The notes under the pieces are model-generated. The model did not search any database, was not told where the DNA came from, and saw nothing but the letters and a program-made list of their open reading frames with translations. A DNA stretch of 22,542 bases from CAYYYJ01 sp964476045 (GTDB taxonomy: Archaea > Aenigmatarchaeota > Aenigmatarchaeia > QMZP01 > JACQNV01): positions 1 to 22,542 of the forward strand of contig CAYYYJ010000017.1 of NCBI GenBank assembly GCA_964476045.1, written 5' to 3'. The translations under genes were made by a program, and so were the position numbers. This document shows positions 7,676 through 15,007 of the stretch, one piece after another (the first letter of the stretch is position 1; the number at the start of each line of letters is the position of its first letter).

Positions 7676-8524
7676 ATGTCTTTTAGAAGAAGGATGGGTT
7701 TTTATGGGGCTGCCTTGGTTGCTCTAAGCACAGGTGTAGCAACTGACGTTTCACAGAAGACAGCTTCCAATAGGCAATTTCTGGATGATGTCCCTGATTT
7801 GAACCTGACATATGGCGACTTGAAGCTTGCAAGGGAAAAAGAGGCTTATAGGCAGTCTTTCTTTAATCTGTTCTATCAGCAATCTAGGATTCAGGAGTAT
7901 TGTTCTGGAATATTATATGACCCGCAACTCAAAGCTTTTCAAGAGGATATGAAAAGTCTGGAGAAAAAGTATAGTTTCAGGTCTCTGGCTGTAAATTCTC
8001 CTGAAGAGACCTTATGTTGTGTGCCAAATGCCCTAGAAATTGTTGGCAGAATGGAGAAATTGCCTATCTATGTTACGTCTGCCTTATTTCAAAATAAAGA
8101 TCCAGATTCCGCAGATTTTTTAGTTAAAACTATAGATGACGTAGTCAGTTTAGTTATCAAACACGAGTACGAGGGCCATCTAGTCAGCATATTCAGGGGC
8201 TATAGGATAGGCACCAGAACTCTAGATCACAGAGATTCTAAAAGAATAAGGAACAGGAGGTTTGTAGAAAGGCTTGATGAGGCTAGGGCTTCACTGACAC
8301 AGCTAAGGCAGGTGACACCTCGTGTTTCTAAATCTGTAATAAGGGCCGCCAAAACAAATGCAGAGGTAGCTATTGGGGATATGATAACATATAGAGATAG
8401 AAGACAATATCCTGATGTGGCAGATATAGCAGAAGAGCAGTTGTCCCAATGGACAGGATTGATATATCTCTCAGAAATCCCAGGGACCAATCCTAGGGTT
8501 GTCTTAACTTTTCTCAACAGATAA
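7676..8524 (+). CDS. Hypothetical protein with HEYEGH motif (282 aa)
   Basis: I do not recognise the family. The N-terminus is basic (MSFRRRM) then weakly hydrophobic (GFYGAALVALSTGVA), so it could be a signal peptide or short anchor; the rest is soluble and charged. Three cysteines occur (76, 114, 115). Residues 159-170 form a helix carrying H163-E164-Y-E-G-H168, an HE-x3-H arrangement one residue longer than the zincin HExxH. A Glu-rich helix (RFVERLDEARASL, 195-207) follows at a distance where gluzincins place their third ligand. That makes a divergent metallopeptidase-like fold conceivable but unproven. The gene has its own TATA sequence and sits between the Ca2+-ATPase and MgtE-like genes. 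Codon use looks like its neighbours. Confidence 0.7.
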   Translation: MSFRRRMGFYGAALVALSTGVATDVSQKTASNRQFLDDVPDLNLTYGDLKLAREKEAYRQSFFNLFYQQSRIQEYCSGILYDPQLKAFQEDMKSLEKKYSFRSLAVNSPEETLCCVPNALEIVGRMEKLPIYVTSALFQNKDPDSADFLVKTIDDVVSLVIKHEYEGHLVSIFRGYRIGTRTLDHRDSKRIRNRRFVERLDEARASLTQLRQVTPRVSKSVIRAAKTNAEVAIGDMITYRDRRQYPDVADIAEEQLSQWTGLIYLSEIPGTNPRVVLTFLNR

Positions 8525-8535
8525 TTTTGAGAAGC

Positions 8536-8543
8536 TATAATAG
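8536..8543 (+). promoter_or_regulatory. TATA box of MgtE-like pair
   Basis: TATAATAG lies 22-29 nt before the ATG at 8565 in the 40-bp gap after the preceding gene. It would drive the two overlapping MgtE-like genes together. Confidence 0.45.
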
Positions 8544-8564
8544 TAACTTCGGATAATTCATATT

Positions 8565-9107
8565 ATGCAGTTTTTGAGTCATGATTTCAAAGAAATTCTT
8601 GGAGCTGAGATAATTTCAGTCACAGGCGGGCTTTTTGCAGGCTTTCTTTTGGCAAGCTTTGTTGGCAAGCTGTCTCTGATTCCGGGTCTTCTGATCTTTC
8701 TTCCAGGATTTTTGGAGATGAAAGGAAATATCAGCGGCACTCTGGCATCAAGATTAAGCTCAGGGATGTTCCTTGGGGTGGTCAAACCGAAATTCCACAG
8801 AAGCAGGGTTTTGAAAGGCAATGTAATAGCAAGTTTTTTGCTCGTTATTATACTTAGTTTAATTTTAGGCTCGATAGCTTACATAGCCAGTTCTTTTGTT
8901 TTAGGCGTAAGCGCCCCCCAGATAATTTTGGTTGCACTCATTGCAGGGATAATTTCAAATCTAATAGAGATACCGTTGACAGTTGCCACAACGTTCTGGC
9001 TTTTCAGGAAGGGCCATGATCCAAACAATATAATGGGGCCTTATGTCACAACTCTAGGCGATATTGTTAGCATAGTTGCTTTATTGATAGGAATACTGGC
9101 AGTATGA
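8565..9107 (+). CDS. MgtE/SLC41-type divalent-cation transporter half, subunit 1
   Basis: The 180-residue integral membrane protein corresponds to one MgtE transmembrane domain without the cytoplasmic N and CBS domains of bacterial MgtE. The segment LIPGLLIFLPGFLEMKGN then GTLASRLSSG (39-67) closely resembles the SLC41 motif with Gly-Asn and TLASRLS. The C-terminal motif HDPNNIMGPYVTTLGDIV (151-168) matches the family's DPDN...P...GD signature, whose Asp residues line the ion path in MgtE. About five helices are predicted. The family moves Mg2+ and related divalent ions. It overlaps the next gene, another MgtE-like half, by 4 nt (ATGA), strongly suggesting that they form a heterodimer equivalent to the two fused repeats of SLC41. 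Confidence 0.85.
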   Translation: MQFLSHDFKEILGAEIISVTGGLFAGFLLASFVGKLSLIPGLLIFLPGFLEMKGNISGTLASRLSSGMFLGVVKPKFHRSRVLKGNVIASFLLVIILSLILGSIAYIASSFVLGVSAPQIILVALIAGIISNLIEIPLTVATTFWLFRKGHDPNNIMGPYVTTLGDIVSIVALLIGILAV

Positions 9108-9814
9108 TAAATAAAACAAGAAAATTATCGAGTAATTATAGAAGGAGAATTGTAAAATTAAAAAGAAAACATCACCATCTTCTGGTTCATCGTATCCACA
9201 AAAAACACAATATCTCTTACAAAACTTTGCTTTACATGAAAGAGTATGGGCCAAAATCCCATGTGTCCCATGTCATAATAAAAGAGAGCATCAAAATACT
9301 TATTTTGGCTTCGATACTCAGCTCTATGGGCGGATTTGGGTTGAATTCGATACAAAATAAACTATTCACAATCCTTCCTTTGATTATACTTCTGCCCGCT
9401 TTGAATAGCATGATCGGGGGTTATGGAGCTATTGTTTCTTCAAAATTCACAACTATGCTTTATCTTGGGAAGATTAGGGGCAAGTGGTGGAATAATGAAA
9501 ATTTACATAAACTGTTCTTTACAATTCTGATAATTGCGATAATTTCTTCTGTTTACATGAGCGTGCTTTCTGCAGGGATAGCTTACCTCAAGGGCTATCA
9601 GATAACATCTGGGCTTATTTTGAAAATGGTTGAGATATCCCTGGTCTCTGCAATAATTCTGGTTTCCTTGATATTTACTATCTCTATTTCAGTTGGCCTC
9701 TTGATCTACAGGAAGAAAGAGGATCCAAATAATTTTTTAATCCCAATCGCAACTTCTATAGGGGATTTGGGAAGCATGGGGATATTCTCTTTATTGGTAT
9801 TTTTGCTGTTCTGA
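9104..9814 (+). CDS. MgtE/SLC41-type divalent-cation transporter half, subunit 2
   Basis: This 236-residue protein is the second half-size MgtE domain. It has a basic, His-rich N-terminal extension (about 1-55, with KRKHHHLLVHRIHKKHN) absent from its partner, then about five membrane helices. Family marks are PALNSMIGGYGAIVSSKF (98-115), with Gly-Gly replacing the partner's Gly-Asn, and EDPNNFLIPIATSIGDLG (206-223). The ATG lies inside the stop of subunit 1, so translation is probably coupled. The His/Lys-rich extension lies where bacterial MgtE has its Mg2+-sensing N domain, so it may sense metal or bind nucleic acid or membrane surface; that is inference. Whether the pair carries Mg2+, Mn2+, Co2+ or another ion cannot be seen. 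Confidence 0.83.
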   Translation: MINKTRKLSSNYRRRIVKLKRKHHHLLVHRIHKKHNISYKTLLYMKEYGPKSHVSHVIIKESIKILILASILSSMGGFGLNSIQNKLFTILPLIILLPALNSMIGGYGAIVSSKFTTMLYLGKIRGKWWNNENLHKLFFTILIIAIISSVYMSVLSAGIAYLKGYQITSGLILKMVEISLVSAIILVSLIFTISISVGLLIYRKKEDPNNFLIPIATSIGDLGSMGIFSLLVFLLF

Positions 9815-9818
9815 AAAG

Positions 9819-9827
9819 CTTTTAAAC
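9819..9827 (+). promoter_or_regulatory. TATA box of beta-propeller gene
   Basis: CTTTTAAAC lies 20-28 nt before the ATG at 9847, just after the stop of the MgtE-like gene at 9812-9814. It supports ATG 9847 rather than TTG 9841 as start in a leaderless transcript. Confidence 0.5.
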
Positions 9828-9846
9828 CAAAATCCAAATCTTGATT

Positions 9847-11175
9847 ATGGAAGATCTCGATGACAAATATAAGGCATCTTTTTCAGTTGGCGGGATTGCG
9901 GCTGAGGCGGAGATGGGGATAGTTCTCGACGAAGTTAGGGAAAGCAATGCTGTCCAATACTGGTCTTTGACTCCAGGAAGCAGCATAGTTTCTTCCCCTG
10001 CAATCTATAAAGATACTATTTATTTTGGCTGTAACGATGGAATTTTATACGCACTAAATGTTAACGGACAATTAAAATGGAAATTTCTCACAGGAGACAC
10101 AATAGTTTCCTCTCCAGTAATCCACAAAGAGAGCGTATACTTTGGTTCGTATGATGGGAGTCTTTATTGCCTTAATTTAGATGGCGGAGTTATGTGGAAA
10201 TTTAATTGCGGGGATTCTATTGCAGCTACAGTTTGCATATACTCAGGCAAAATTTACTTTGGCTCTAAAACAGGCTTTTTCTACTGTGTGAAAGAGGATG
10301 GCCAGTTGGTGTGGAAAACTCAGCTAGGAGGGGAAATCTCATCTTCAGCGGCGGCCTCTGAGAATGGGATATTTGTAGGTTGCTGGGACGGGCATGTTTA
10401 TTGTTTGGACTACACGGGACAGATAAAATGGAAATTTAAAACAGGCGGTTTTGTTGCGAGCGGAATCCTTTCCCACAATAATAGGCTTTATTTCCCTTCT
10501 CTGGACAAAAAGCTTTATTGTATTGATAATAACGGAAAATTGTTATGGTCTTTCAGAACACCTGAATCAGTAACAGGAAAGGATGTTATAGCAGAATACA
10601 ATCTGGTTTATTTCGGATGCAGGGACAATAATATGTATGCAATTTCAGCAGATACGGGAAACTTAATCTGGAAATTATCAGCAGAAAACATGATCATAGG
10701 GGCATACTCAACAGACGATAAAAACCTCTACTTTGGTTCAACAGATTATAACCTTTATGCAGTTGATAAAAAAACAGGAGGTCTCCTATGGAAATACAAA
10801 ACAAACGGGATCCTTGTTAGCAGGCCGGCTATTTATAATGATAAAATATTTTTTGGAAACTGGAACGGGAAGTTTTACTGCCTGTCAACAAAAGGCGGAA
10901 AGTTATGGGAATTCCAGGCAAGTTCAAAGCCGCCATCACATATTCATGTAGCTAAAAAAGAAAATAAGGAAAAAAGAATAACAATAGAAGATCCTGTTGT
11001 CATAAGGGAAGTGAGCCCCAGCGAAACGAAAAGAGATCTTTCAGGATTAAACCTTTACGAATCCAGAAATAGGGATATCTATTCGACATCCACGTTCAAT
11101 ACAGGATATCTGAAAGCGAAAAAGATAGGAAGGGACGGGCGCGAAGAAGATGAGTATGCAGGAGCGCATCACTAA
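9847..11175 (+). CDS. Cytoplasmic PQQ-like eight-repeat beta-propeller protein
   Basis: The 442-residue protein contains eight consecutive repeats of about 40 residues (roughly 37-360). Each follows the pattern of a strand, then (V/I)YFG, a D-G turn, (L/F)YCL or LYAL, and a closing G-x-L-x-W-K-(F/Y) tryptophan docking motif. This is the PQQ-enzyme-like (BamB-like) propeller repeat, enough for a closed eight-bladed ring. There is no signal peptide, so it probably acts inside the cell, unlike BamB or the alcohol dehydrogenases. A charged C-terminal tail of about 75 residues (KKENKEKRITIEDP onward) ends in His-His and is probably disordered. No cofactor-binding or catalytic residues can be identified. 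I start at ATG 9847, two codons inside the longer TTG-initiated frame. It is likely a scaffold or binding protein with unknown partner. Confidence 0.88.
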   Translation: MEDLDDKYKASFSVGGIAAEAEMGIVLDEVRESNAVQYWSLTPGSSIVSSPAIYKDTIYFGCNDGILYALNVNGQLKWKFLTGDTIVSSPVIHKESVYFGSYDGSLYCLNLDGGVMWKFNCGDSIAATVCIYSGKIYFGSKTGFFYCVKEDGQLVWKTQLGGEISSSAAASENGIFVGCWDGHVYCLDYTGQIKWKFKTGGFVASGILSHNNRLYFPSLDKKLYCIDNNGKLLWSFRTPESVTGKDVIAEYNLVYFGCRDNNMYAISADTGNLIWKLSAENMIIGAYSTDDKNLYFGSTDYNLYAVDKKTGGLLWKYKTNGILVSRPAIYNDKIFFGNWNGKFYCLSTKGGKLWEFQASSKPPSHIHVAKKENKEKRITIEDPVVIREVSPSETKRDLSGLNLYESRNRDIYSTSTFNTGYLKAKKIGRDGREEDEYAGAHH

Positions 11176-11176
11176 G

Positions 11177-11199
11177 TTTAAATATATGTTATAACATAT
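11177..11199 (+). promoter_or_regulatory. Promoter and 16-bp palindromic operator of AbrB/PIN pair
   Basis: TTTAAATATA (11177-11186) is a TATA box 24-33 nt before the antitoxin ATG at 11210. Overlapping its 3' end is the perfect palindrome ATATGTTATAACATAT (11184-11199). AbrB/MazE antitoxins usually repress their own operons by binding short palindromes at the promoter, so this is a plausible autoregulatory operator. The role is inferred from position and symmetry. Confidence 0.6.
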
Positions 11200-11209
11200 T
11201 ATAATTTGT

Positions 11210-11428
11210 ATGTCAGAAATATTTTCAGTCAAAGTTAGGAAAATAGGGAGTTCAGCAGGCGTCATAATGCCCAAGGACCAGTTGGATTCCATGAAAATAG
11301 AGATAGGGGATGAGATAGACATTTCCGTGTTGAAGCACAGGAACCCAGCTGACATAGAGGCATTTTTTGGTATAGCCAAAGATTTTAAACATAAATTCGA
11401 AAGGGATAAAACAGCCAGAGAGTTTTAA
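11210..11428 (+). CDS. AbrB/MazE-type antitoxin (VapB-like)
   Basis: This 72-residue protein has the swapped-hairpin AbrB/MazE DNA-binding domain in its first 45 residues: VKVRKIGSSAGVIMPKDQL, then IGDEIDISVLK. The C-terminal part (about 46-72, rich in Phe, Lys and Glu) would be the toxin-binding arm. It probably neutralises the PIN toxin encoded next and represses their shared promoter. The stop codon overlaps the toxin start by one base (TAATG at 11426-11430), a typical toxin-antitoxin arrangement. A palindrome lies between its TATA box and its ATG. Confidence is high for the fold and good for the antitoxin role because of the neighbour. Confidence 0.88.
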   Translation: MSEIFSVKVRKIGSSAGVIMPKDQLDSMKIEIGDEIDISVLKHRNPADIEAFFGIAKDFKHKFERDKTAREF

Positions 11429-11802
11429 TGCTATTTGACACGTCTTCTTGGATCGAATATTTTGAAGGCACTCATAAAGGAAATAAAATAAAATCTATTT
11501 TAGAAACTCGAACAGTTATATATTCTCCAATAATTATCATAGCAGAAATATCAGTTTGGGCATCCAGAAATGGGAAAAACCCATCCATGTACATAGATTT
11601 CATTAAAAAGTCATCAAAGATACTAGAATTGAATGAAAACGCCCTAGACGTAAGCGGCAGGTTTTATTGGGACAGGAGAAAAAATAAAACCAAAATAAAT
11701 TTAATAGATTGCATCATTTACACTACTGCGAGGCTTCACGGCCTGGTCCTATTGACAAAGGACATGGATTTTCAAGGGCTGCCTGATGTGCAGATTTTAT
11801 AG
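11428..11802 (+). CDS. PIN-domain ribonuclease toxin (VapC-like)
   Basis: The 124-residue protein is a complete PIN domain. Acidic metal-binding residues are visible: Asp4 in MLFDTSSWIEYF, Glu40 in IIIIAEIS, Asp94 in NLIDCIIYTTA, and Asp112 and Asp114 in LLTKDMDF. VapC toxins are Mg2+-dependent RNases that cleave tRNA or rRNA; the target here is unknown. All catalytic acids are retained, so the toxin is likely active. It is translationally coupled to the AbrB-type antitoxin. Its 3' end contains the probable promoter of the downstream dehydrogenase gene. Alternatives such as an rRNA-processing PIN protein are less likely given the antitoxin next door. Confidence 0.88.
   Translation: MLFDTSSWIEYFEGTHKGNKIKSILETRTVIYSPIIIIAEISVWASRNGKNPSMYIDFIKKSSKILELNENALDVSGRFYWDRRKNKTKINLIDCIIYTTARLHGLVLLTKDMDFQGLPDVQIL
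11794..11802 (+). promoter_or_regulatory. Possible TATA box of SDR gene
   Basis: ATTTTATAG overlaps the last codons of the PIN toxin gene and lies 38-46 nt before the ATG at 11840. This would leave a leader of roughly 13 nt, slightly longer than for neighbouring genes. Read-through from the toxin operon is an alternative. Confidence 0.35.
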
Positions 11803-11839
11803 TGTAAAGCAAAAGAACACGACACGATCCCAGAATGTT

Positions 11840-12556
11840 ATGAACCTAAAAAACAAAACAGCTGTCGTAACAGGCGGCTCCCGGGGAATAGGAAAAGCTA
11901 TTTGTAAATCGCTTTTAGACCAGGGTTGCGAAGTTATTTTCTGCGGGAAAGACAAAAAGAACCTAGAAAAAGCAGAGAAAGAATTGGGGGAATATGGAGA
12001 TGCAACAGGCTATTTAGTTGACCTGTCAAAAATTTCTGAAATTAGAAAGTTTACCGGAAAAATGCCTAACATCGACATACTAATAAACAATGCAGGAGTT
12101 GCTTACTACAAAAATTTTTCAGACAAGACTGAAGAAGAGATAAATCAGACTATAGACGTGAATATAAGGGCTTTAATTTTACTGACAAAATATCTTTTGC
12201 CTAAGATGAAAAAAGGCTCTTTGATAATAAACATCTCCTCAGGAGCAGGAAAGCACGGATTTGGCGGATTAGCTGTTTACTGTGCCTCCAAGTTCGCAGT
12301 AATAGGATTTACAGAATCTTTGGCTCAAGAATTGAAAAATATAAAAGTAATCTCAGTTTGCCCTGGGGGCGTTGACACAGACATGTATATGTCAATGTCT
12401 TCGAGGCACCCTTCCCTGAAACCAGAGCACATTGCATCCAAAGTCTTGGAAATATGTACAAAACAAAGAAATATTAAATCCGGATCTTCTATTGATGTGT
12501 ATAAGGCAAGTGATGCCCTAAATTACATGAAGTTCAAGTACTTTAGGAAAAAATAA
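11840..12556 (+). CDS. Short-chain dehydrogenase/reductase (SDR)
   Basis: The 238-residue protein is a classical SDR. The NAD(P)-binding TGGSRGIG lies at 11-18, NNAG at 83-86, structural Asn108, catalytic Ser133 or Ser134 in NISSG, and Tyr147/Lys151 in YCASK, followed by the PGGVDT motif (175-180). It reduces a carbonyl or oxidises an alcohol with NAD(P)H; the basic Lys37 after the second strand hints at NADP(H), but the substrate cannot be told. The frame extends upstream to an ATG at 11786 inside the toxin gene, adding 18 non-conserved residues; I choose the ATG at 11840, where the Rossmann strand starts four residues later. It may be transcribed separately from the toxin-antitoxin genes. 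Confidence 0.92.
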   Translation: MNLKNKTAVVTGGSRGIGKAICKSLLDQGCEVIFCGKDKKNLEKAEKELGEYGDATGYLVDLSKISEIRKFTGKMPNIDILINNAGVAYYKNFSDKTEEEINQTIDVNIRALILLTKYLLPKMKKGSLIINISSGAGKHGFGGLAVYCASKFAVIGFTESLAQELKNIKVISVCPGGVDTDMYMSMSSRHPSLKPEHIASKVLEICTKQRNIKSGSSIDVYKASDALNYMKFKYFRKK

Positions 12557-12558
12557 AA

Positions 12559-12801
12559 TCAGACGTCAGGCAACTGCTTGTTTATATCTGAGATTGTATC
12601 GCTGACTTCTTTCAGAACACTTGAAGTATCCTTTTCCAAGCTAGCTGCTTCCTTCTCTGTTTTTACTTCAGTTGGAACAGATGCAATCTTTGTATCGCTG
12701 ATTGGGGTAGTTGAAGGTTTCATTGTTACAACAAGTGCTATTAAAATTACTAAAAGTAAAATTATGCACCCAAACACGATCTTCTCTGTTGATTTATTCA
12801 T
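12559..12801 (-). CDS. Small single-pass membrane protein (80 aa)
   Basis: The 80-residue protein has a short basic N-terminus (MNKSTEK), one hydrophobic helix (about residues 8-27, IVFGCIILLLVILIALVVT) and a charged, Thr/Ser-rich tail (28-80) ending in a likely short helix. The tail is most probably outside the membrane. It starts 32 nt after the stop of the large cysteine-rich secreted protein, preceded by a GGGGG run that could act as a Shine-Dalgarno about 13 nt upstream. The two are therefore probably co-transcribed and may work together at the cell surface. I do not recognise a family. Downstream, its stop lies 2 nt from the convergent SDR gene stop. Confidence 0.65.
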   Translation of the reverse strand: MNKSTEKIVFGCIILLLVILIALVVTMKPSTTPISDTKIASVPTEVKTEKEAASLEKDTSSVLKEVSDTISDINKQLPDV

Positions 12802-12833
12802 AGATTATATTGCCCCCTTTATTCATATGGATT

Positions 12834-14891
12834 TTATTTACCTACTTGTCCAGGAGTCGGACAGTCTTGCGGACAATTCTCATATGTTTCACCTGGCCCG
12901 CACCAGCCGGCACCACAACTGCTGCTAGGGCTGGCTGTTGGAACAGTTGAATATGTTGGTGAGGCGTCTTTCAGACATTGACCTGCTGTAAATCCGCTAG
13001 TGCTAGTCGAACCTAATGAACCGCAAACATTCCCATTCCTGCAATATCCTGCTCCACTATCTGCAACATCATAAACTGAAGGTGATGGACAATTTACTGA
13101 AAGTGTTGGAGAGGCTGTTGGTGTAGCTCCAGACCCAGCTTTACAAGCATCTATCTCATAATCCCAGTACTGGCCAGAAGCGCATGCTGTTTGTGTTATG
13201 CACTTTCCAGTTGGCGGATCTATATATTGGCCTGGGCCAGTACAAACAGGACTTGGAGCAGGTGTCGGCGATTCTTTGGCCTCTGATCCAATGACTGTTT
13301 TTATAATTTCTGTTACAGACTCTAAAACGCCCTTTATCTCTTTTTTAAGATTTTTCAGATCCTCAAGATCAAATGTAGATATTTTATCCCTTATCCCTTT
13401 TTTAAGGTCATCTAATTTAGTTATTGTTTTGTCCAACATCTTGGACCCGTCATACCACCTGGAGGCAGTGTCTGCGTCCCCTTTTGAAGTATGATAGTCT
13501 CCCAGTTTTGTCAAAGCTGATTTCAGGAAATCAAATTTAATCTTCAGCTGCTCTATTTGTATTACTATTCCTAATAAAGTCGCGCTGTCAACATCTGTAT
13601 GGCCTATTTTTTTAGGCGGCTCTTTTGGCTTCACTTTTTCATAAACAATGCATTTGTTTTGTACGCAGCCGCAGTTTTTGTCTGGCCTTGGAGATAATAC
13701 TTGAGGGCAGATTGACGAGGGTGTTCGTGGGGGTTGAGTTAATAAGGAATTGCATGACCATGATGCTCCAGCCGATTCAGGGCAAGAGTTTGTTGACAGC
13801 CAAGTGCAGTCCTGGTCTGTATCGCATGACTGCCTAACTGTTCTTTCTATGGGTTCAGGTTGGATAGAATTACTAAAGTTGGTTTCGATCTGGGGGGAAG
13901 GCAAAGGGCTTGCAGAAGGTTTAGGTGTTGTAGAAGATGAGGGTGTTGTTGTGTTATTCGATGAAGCTGGTGTATAAGTGGGTGAAGGCGTCCCCAATGT
14001 ACACTTTCCCAGGCTGCATATCCTCCCTCCTTGGCATTGGGAATCGACAGTGCACATATTTATAGTGGCTGTAGTTGTTGCTGTTGTTGTCTTGCCTCCA
14101 GAGTCTGTAGCTGTGAATGTTATTGTATAAAATCCAGCATCTGGTAATTCAACTTGTGTCGAATAAGAGCAATCATTCTGGTTTGTGCACAAATTAACCC
14201 ATACTGTTCCTGAAGTGCCTGCAGTAGACCAGGAAGCTGAAGTCAATTTTATATCATCTGTTATTTTTGCTGAGAGTGTAAAGGCGAGGCCGCGATATTG
14301 GGGCGATGGGACTGCGCTTACTGATGTTATTAATGGCGGGCTGTCAGAAGATGTAGGAGTCGGGGTAGGGCTCGGCGCGCCCTCACCATATGAAGTGCCT
14401 GTGCATAAGGGTTGTGCTGTCCCTATACAGCAGACATAGCCCTGACAGTCAGTTGCCCACTGTCCACTCCAGGAGCCTTTACAGTCGCTGACCGAACCGG
14501 AGCAGCAGACACCACTATAAGTAGAGCTTACACTTTTTGCTATTGCTGGACACGTTTGTGTGCAAGGCGTATTCCCTGCCCACACAAGGCCAGACTGGAG
14601 ACTGGTTTTACAGCAATAACCTGAAGTATAAGCGTAGCCAGAACAAAGACATCCAGAGCCTGGAACAGCGCCTTCTGAACACTGTGGAGCTGGGGAAGAA
14701 CAGGAATTCGAAGAACTGGAACTGTAAATGCTGTTACAGCAGTAACCAGTATTGTAAGTTGTCCCGCCGCAATCGCACGCGCCACTGCCCGGTATTGGCC
14801 CATTCACGCATGGCGCGCTTTGTGCCACTGAAACAGATGCAAATAATGTGAAAGCAAAGATAGTTAAAACCAAAAATGTTTTATACTGCAT
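12834..14891 (-). CDS. Secreted cysteine-rich multidomain surface protein
   Basis: This 685-residue protein begins with a signal peptide (MQYKTFLVLTIFAFTLFAS, likely cut after VAQS, near residue 25). Two tandem cysteine repeats follow (28-52 and 71-94), each C-x2-G-x-x-PGSG...C-x-C...GYCC, then a third Cys-rich stretch (110-163), a PT-rich linker (173-185), an Ig-like domain (186-278), a small C-rich knot (280-297), another Ser/Thr/Pro linker (301-345), a Cys module (356-414), a helical, probably coiled-coil segment (432-535) and three C-terminal Cys-rich modules separated by PT linkers. The end carries CGAGWCGPGETYENCPQDC, a motif seen in archaeal and bacterial surface proteins. It is likely extracellular, disulfide-rich and glycosylated. 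No membrane anchor or sorting signal is visible at the C-terminus; attachment may involve the small membrane protein downstream. Confidence 0.85.
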   Translation of the reverse strand: MQYKTFLVLTIFAFTLFASVSVAQSAPCVNGPIPGSGACDCGGTTYNTGYCCNSIYSSSSSNSCSSPAPQCSEGAVPGSGCLCSGYAYTSGYCCKTSLQSGLVWAGNTPCTQTCPAIAKSVSSTYSGVCCSGSVSDCKGSWSGQWATDCQGYVCCIGTAQPLCTGTSYGEGAPSPTPTPTSSDSPPLITSVSAVPSPQYRGLAFTLSAKITDDIKLTSASWSTAGTSGTVWVNLCTNQNDCSYSTQVELPDAGFYTITFTATDSGGKTTTATTTATINMCTVDSQCQGGRICSLGKCTLGTPSPTYTPASSNNTTTPSSSTTPKPSASPLPSPQIETNFSNSIQPEPIERTVRQSCDTDQDCTWLSTNSCPESAGASWSCNSLLTQPPRTPSSICPQVLSPRPDKNCGCVQNKCIVYEKVKPKEPPKKIGHTDVDSATLLGIVIQIEQLKIKFDFLKSALTKLGDYHTSKGDADTASRWYDGSKMLDKTITKLDDLKKGIRDKISTFDLEDLKNLKKEIKGVLESVTEIIKTVIGSEAKESPTPAPSPVCTGPGQYIDPPTGKCITQTACASGQYWDYEIDACKAGSGATPTASPTLSVNCPSPSVYDVADSGAGYCRNGNVCGSLGSTSTSGFTAGQCLKDASPTYSTVPTASPSSSCGAGWCGPGETYENCPQDCPTPGQVGK

Positions 14892-14910
14892 GATAACTAT
14901 TTACTGCATC

Positions 14911-14921
14911 TGCTTATAAAT
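14911..14921 (-). promoter_or_regulatory. TATA box of cysteine-rich surface protein gene
   Basis: On the minus strand CATTTATAAGC lies 20-31 nt upstream of the ATG at 14891. It stands about 60 bp from the oppositely oriented herA TATA box, so the two divergent genes appear to have separate promoters. Confidence 0.55.
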
Positions 14922-14978
14922 GACTTGTATGCAGCCACCTATTTTCTAGATAATGTATCGTCTTATTCATTTAAGCCA

Positions 14979-14987
14979 CTTATAAAA
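14979..14987 (+). promoter_or_regulatory. TATA box of herA
   Basis: CTTATAAAA lies 21-29 nt before the ATG at 15008, consistent with leaderless transcription of the HerA-like gene. Confidence 0.55.
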
Positions 14988-15007
14988 TTTAATAGTATAA
15001 TAATTGC

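Noticed and set aside
11786..11839. Upstream ATG for the SDR gene
   Set aside because: It overlaps the toxin gene and adds residues before the Rossmann fold that are not typical of SDRs.
13198..14851. Plus-strand open frames opposite the cysteine-rich protein gene
   Set aside because: Their existence follows from the Ser/Thr/Pro codon bias of the minus-strand gene; none has a promoter or recognisable motif.
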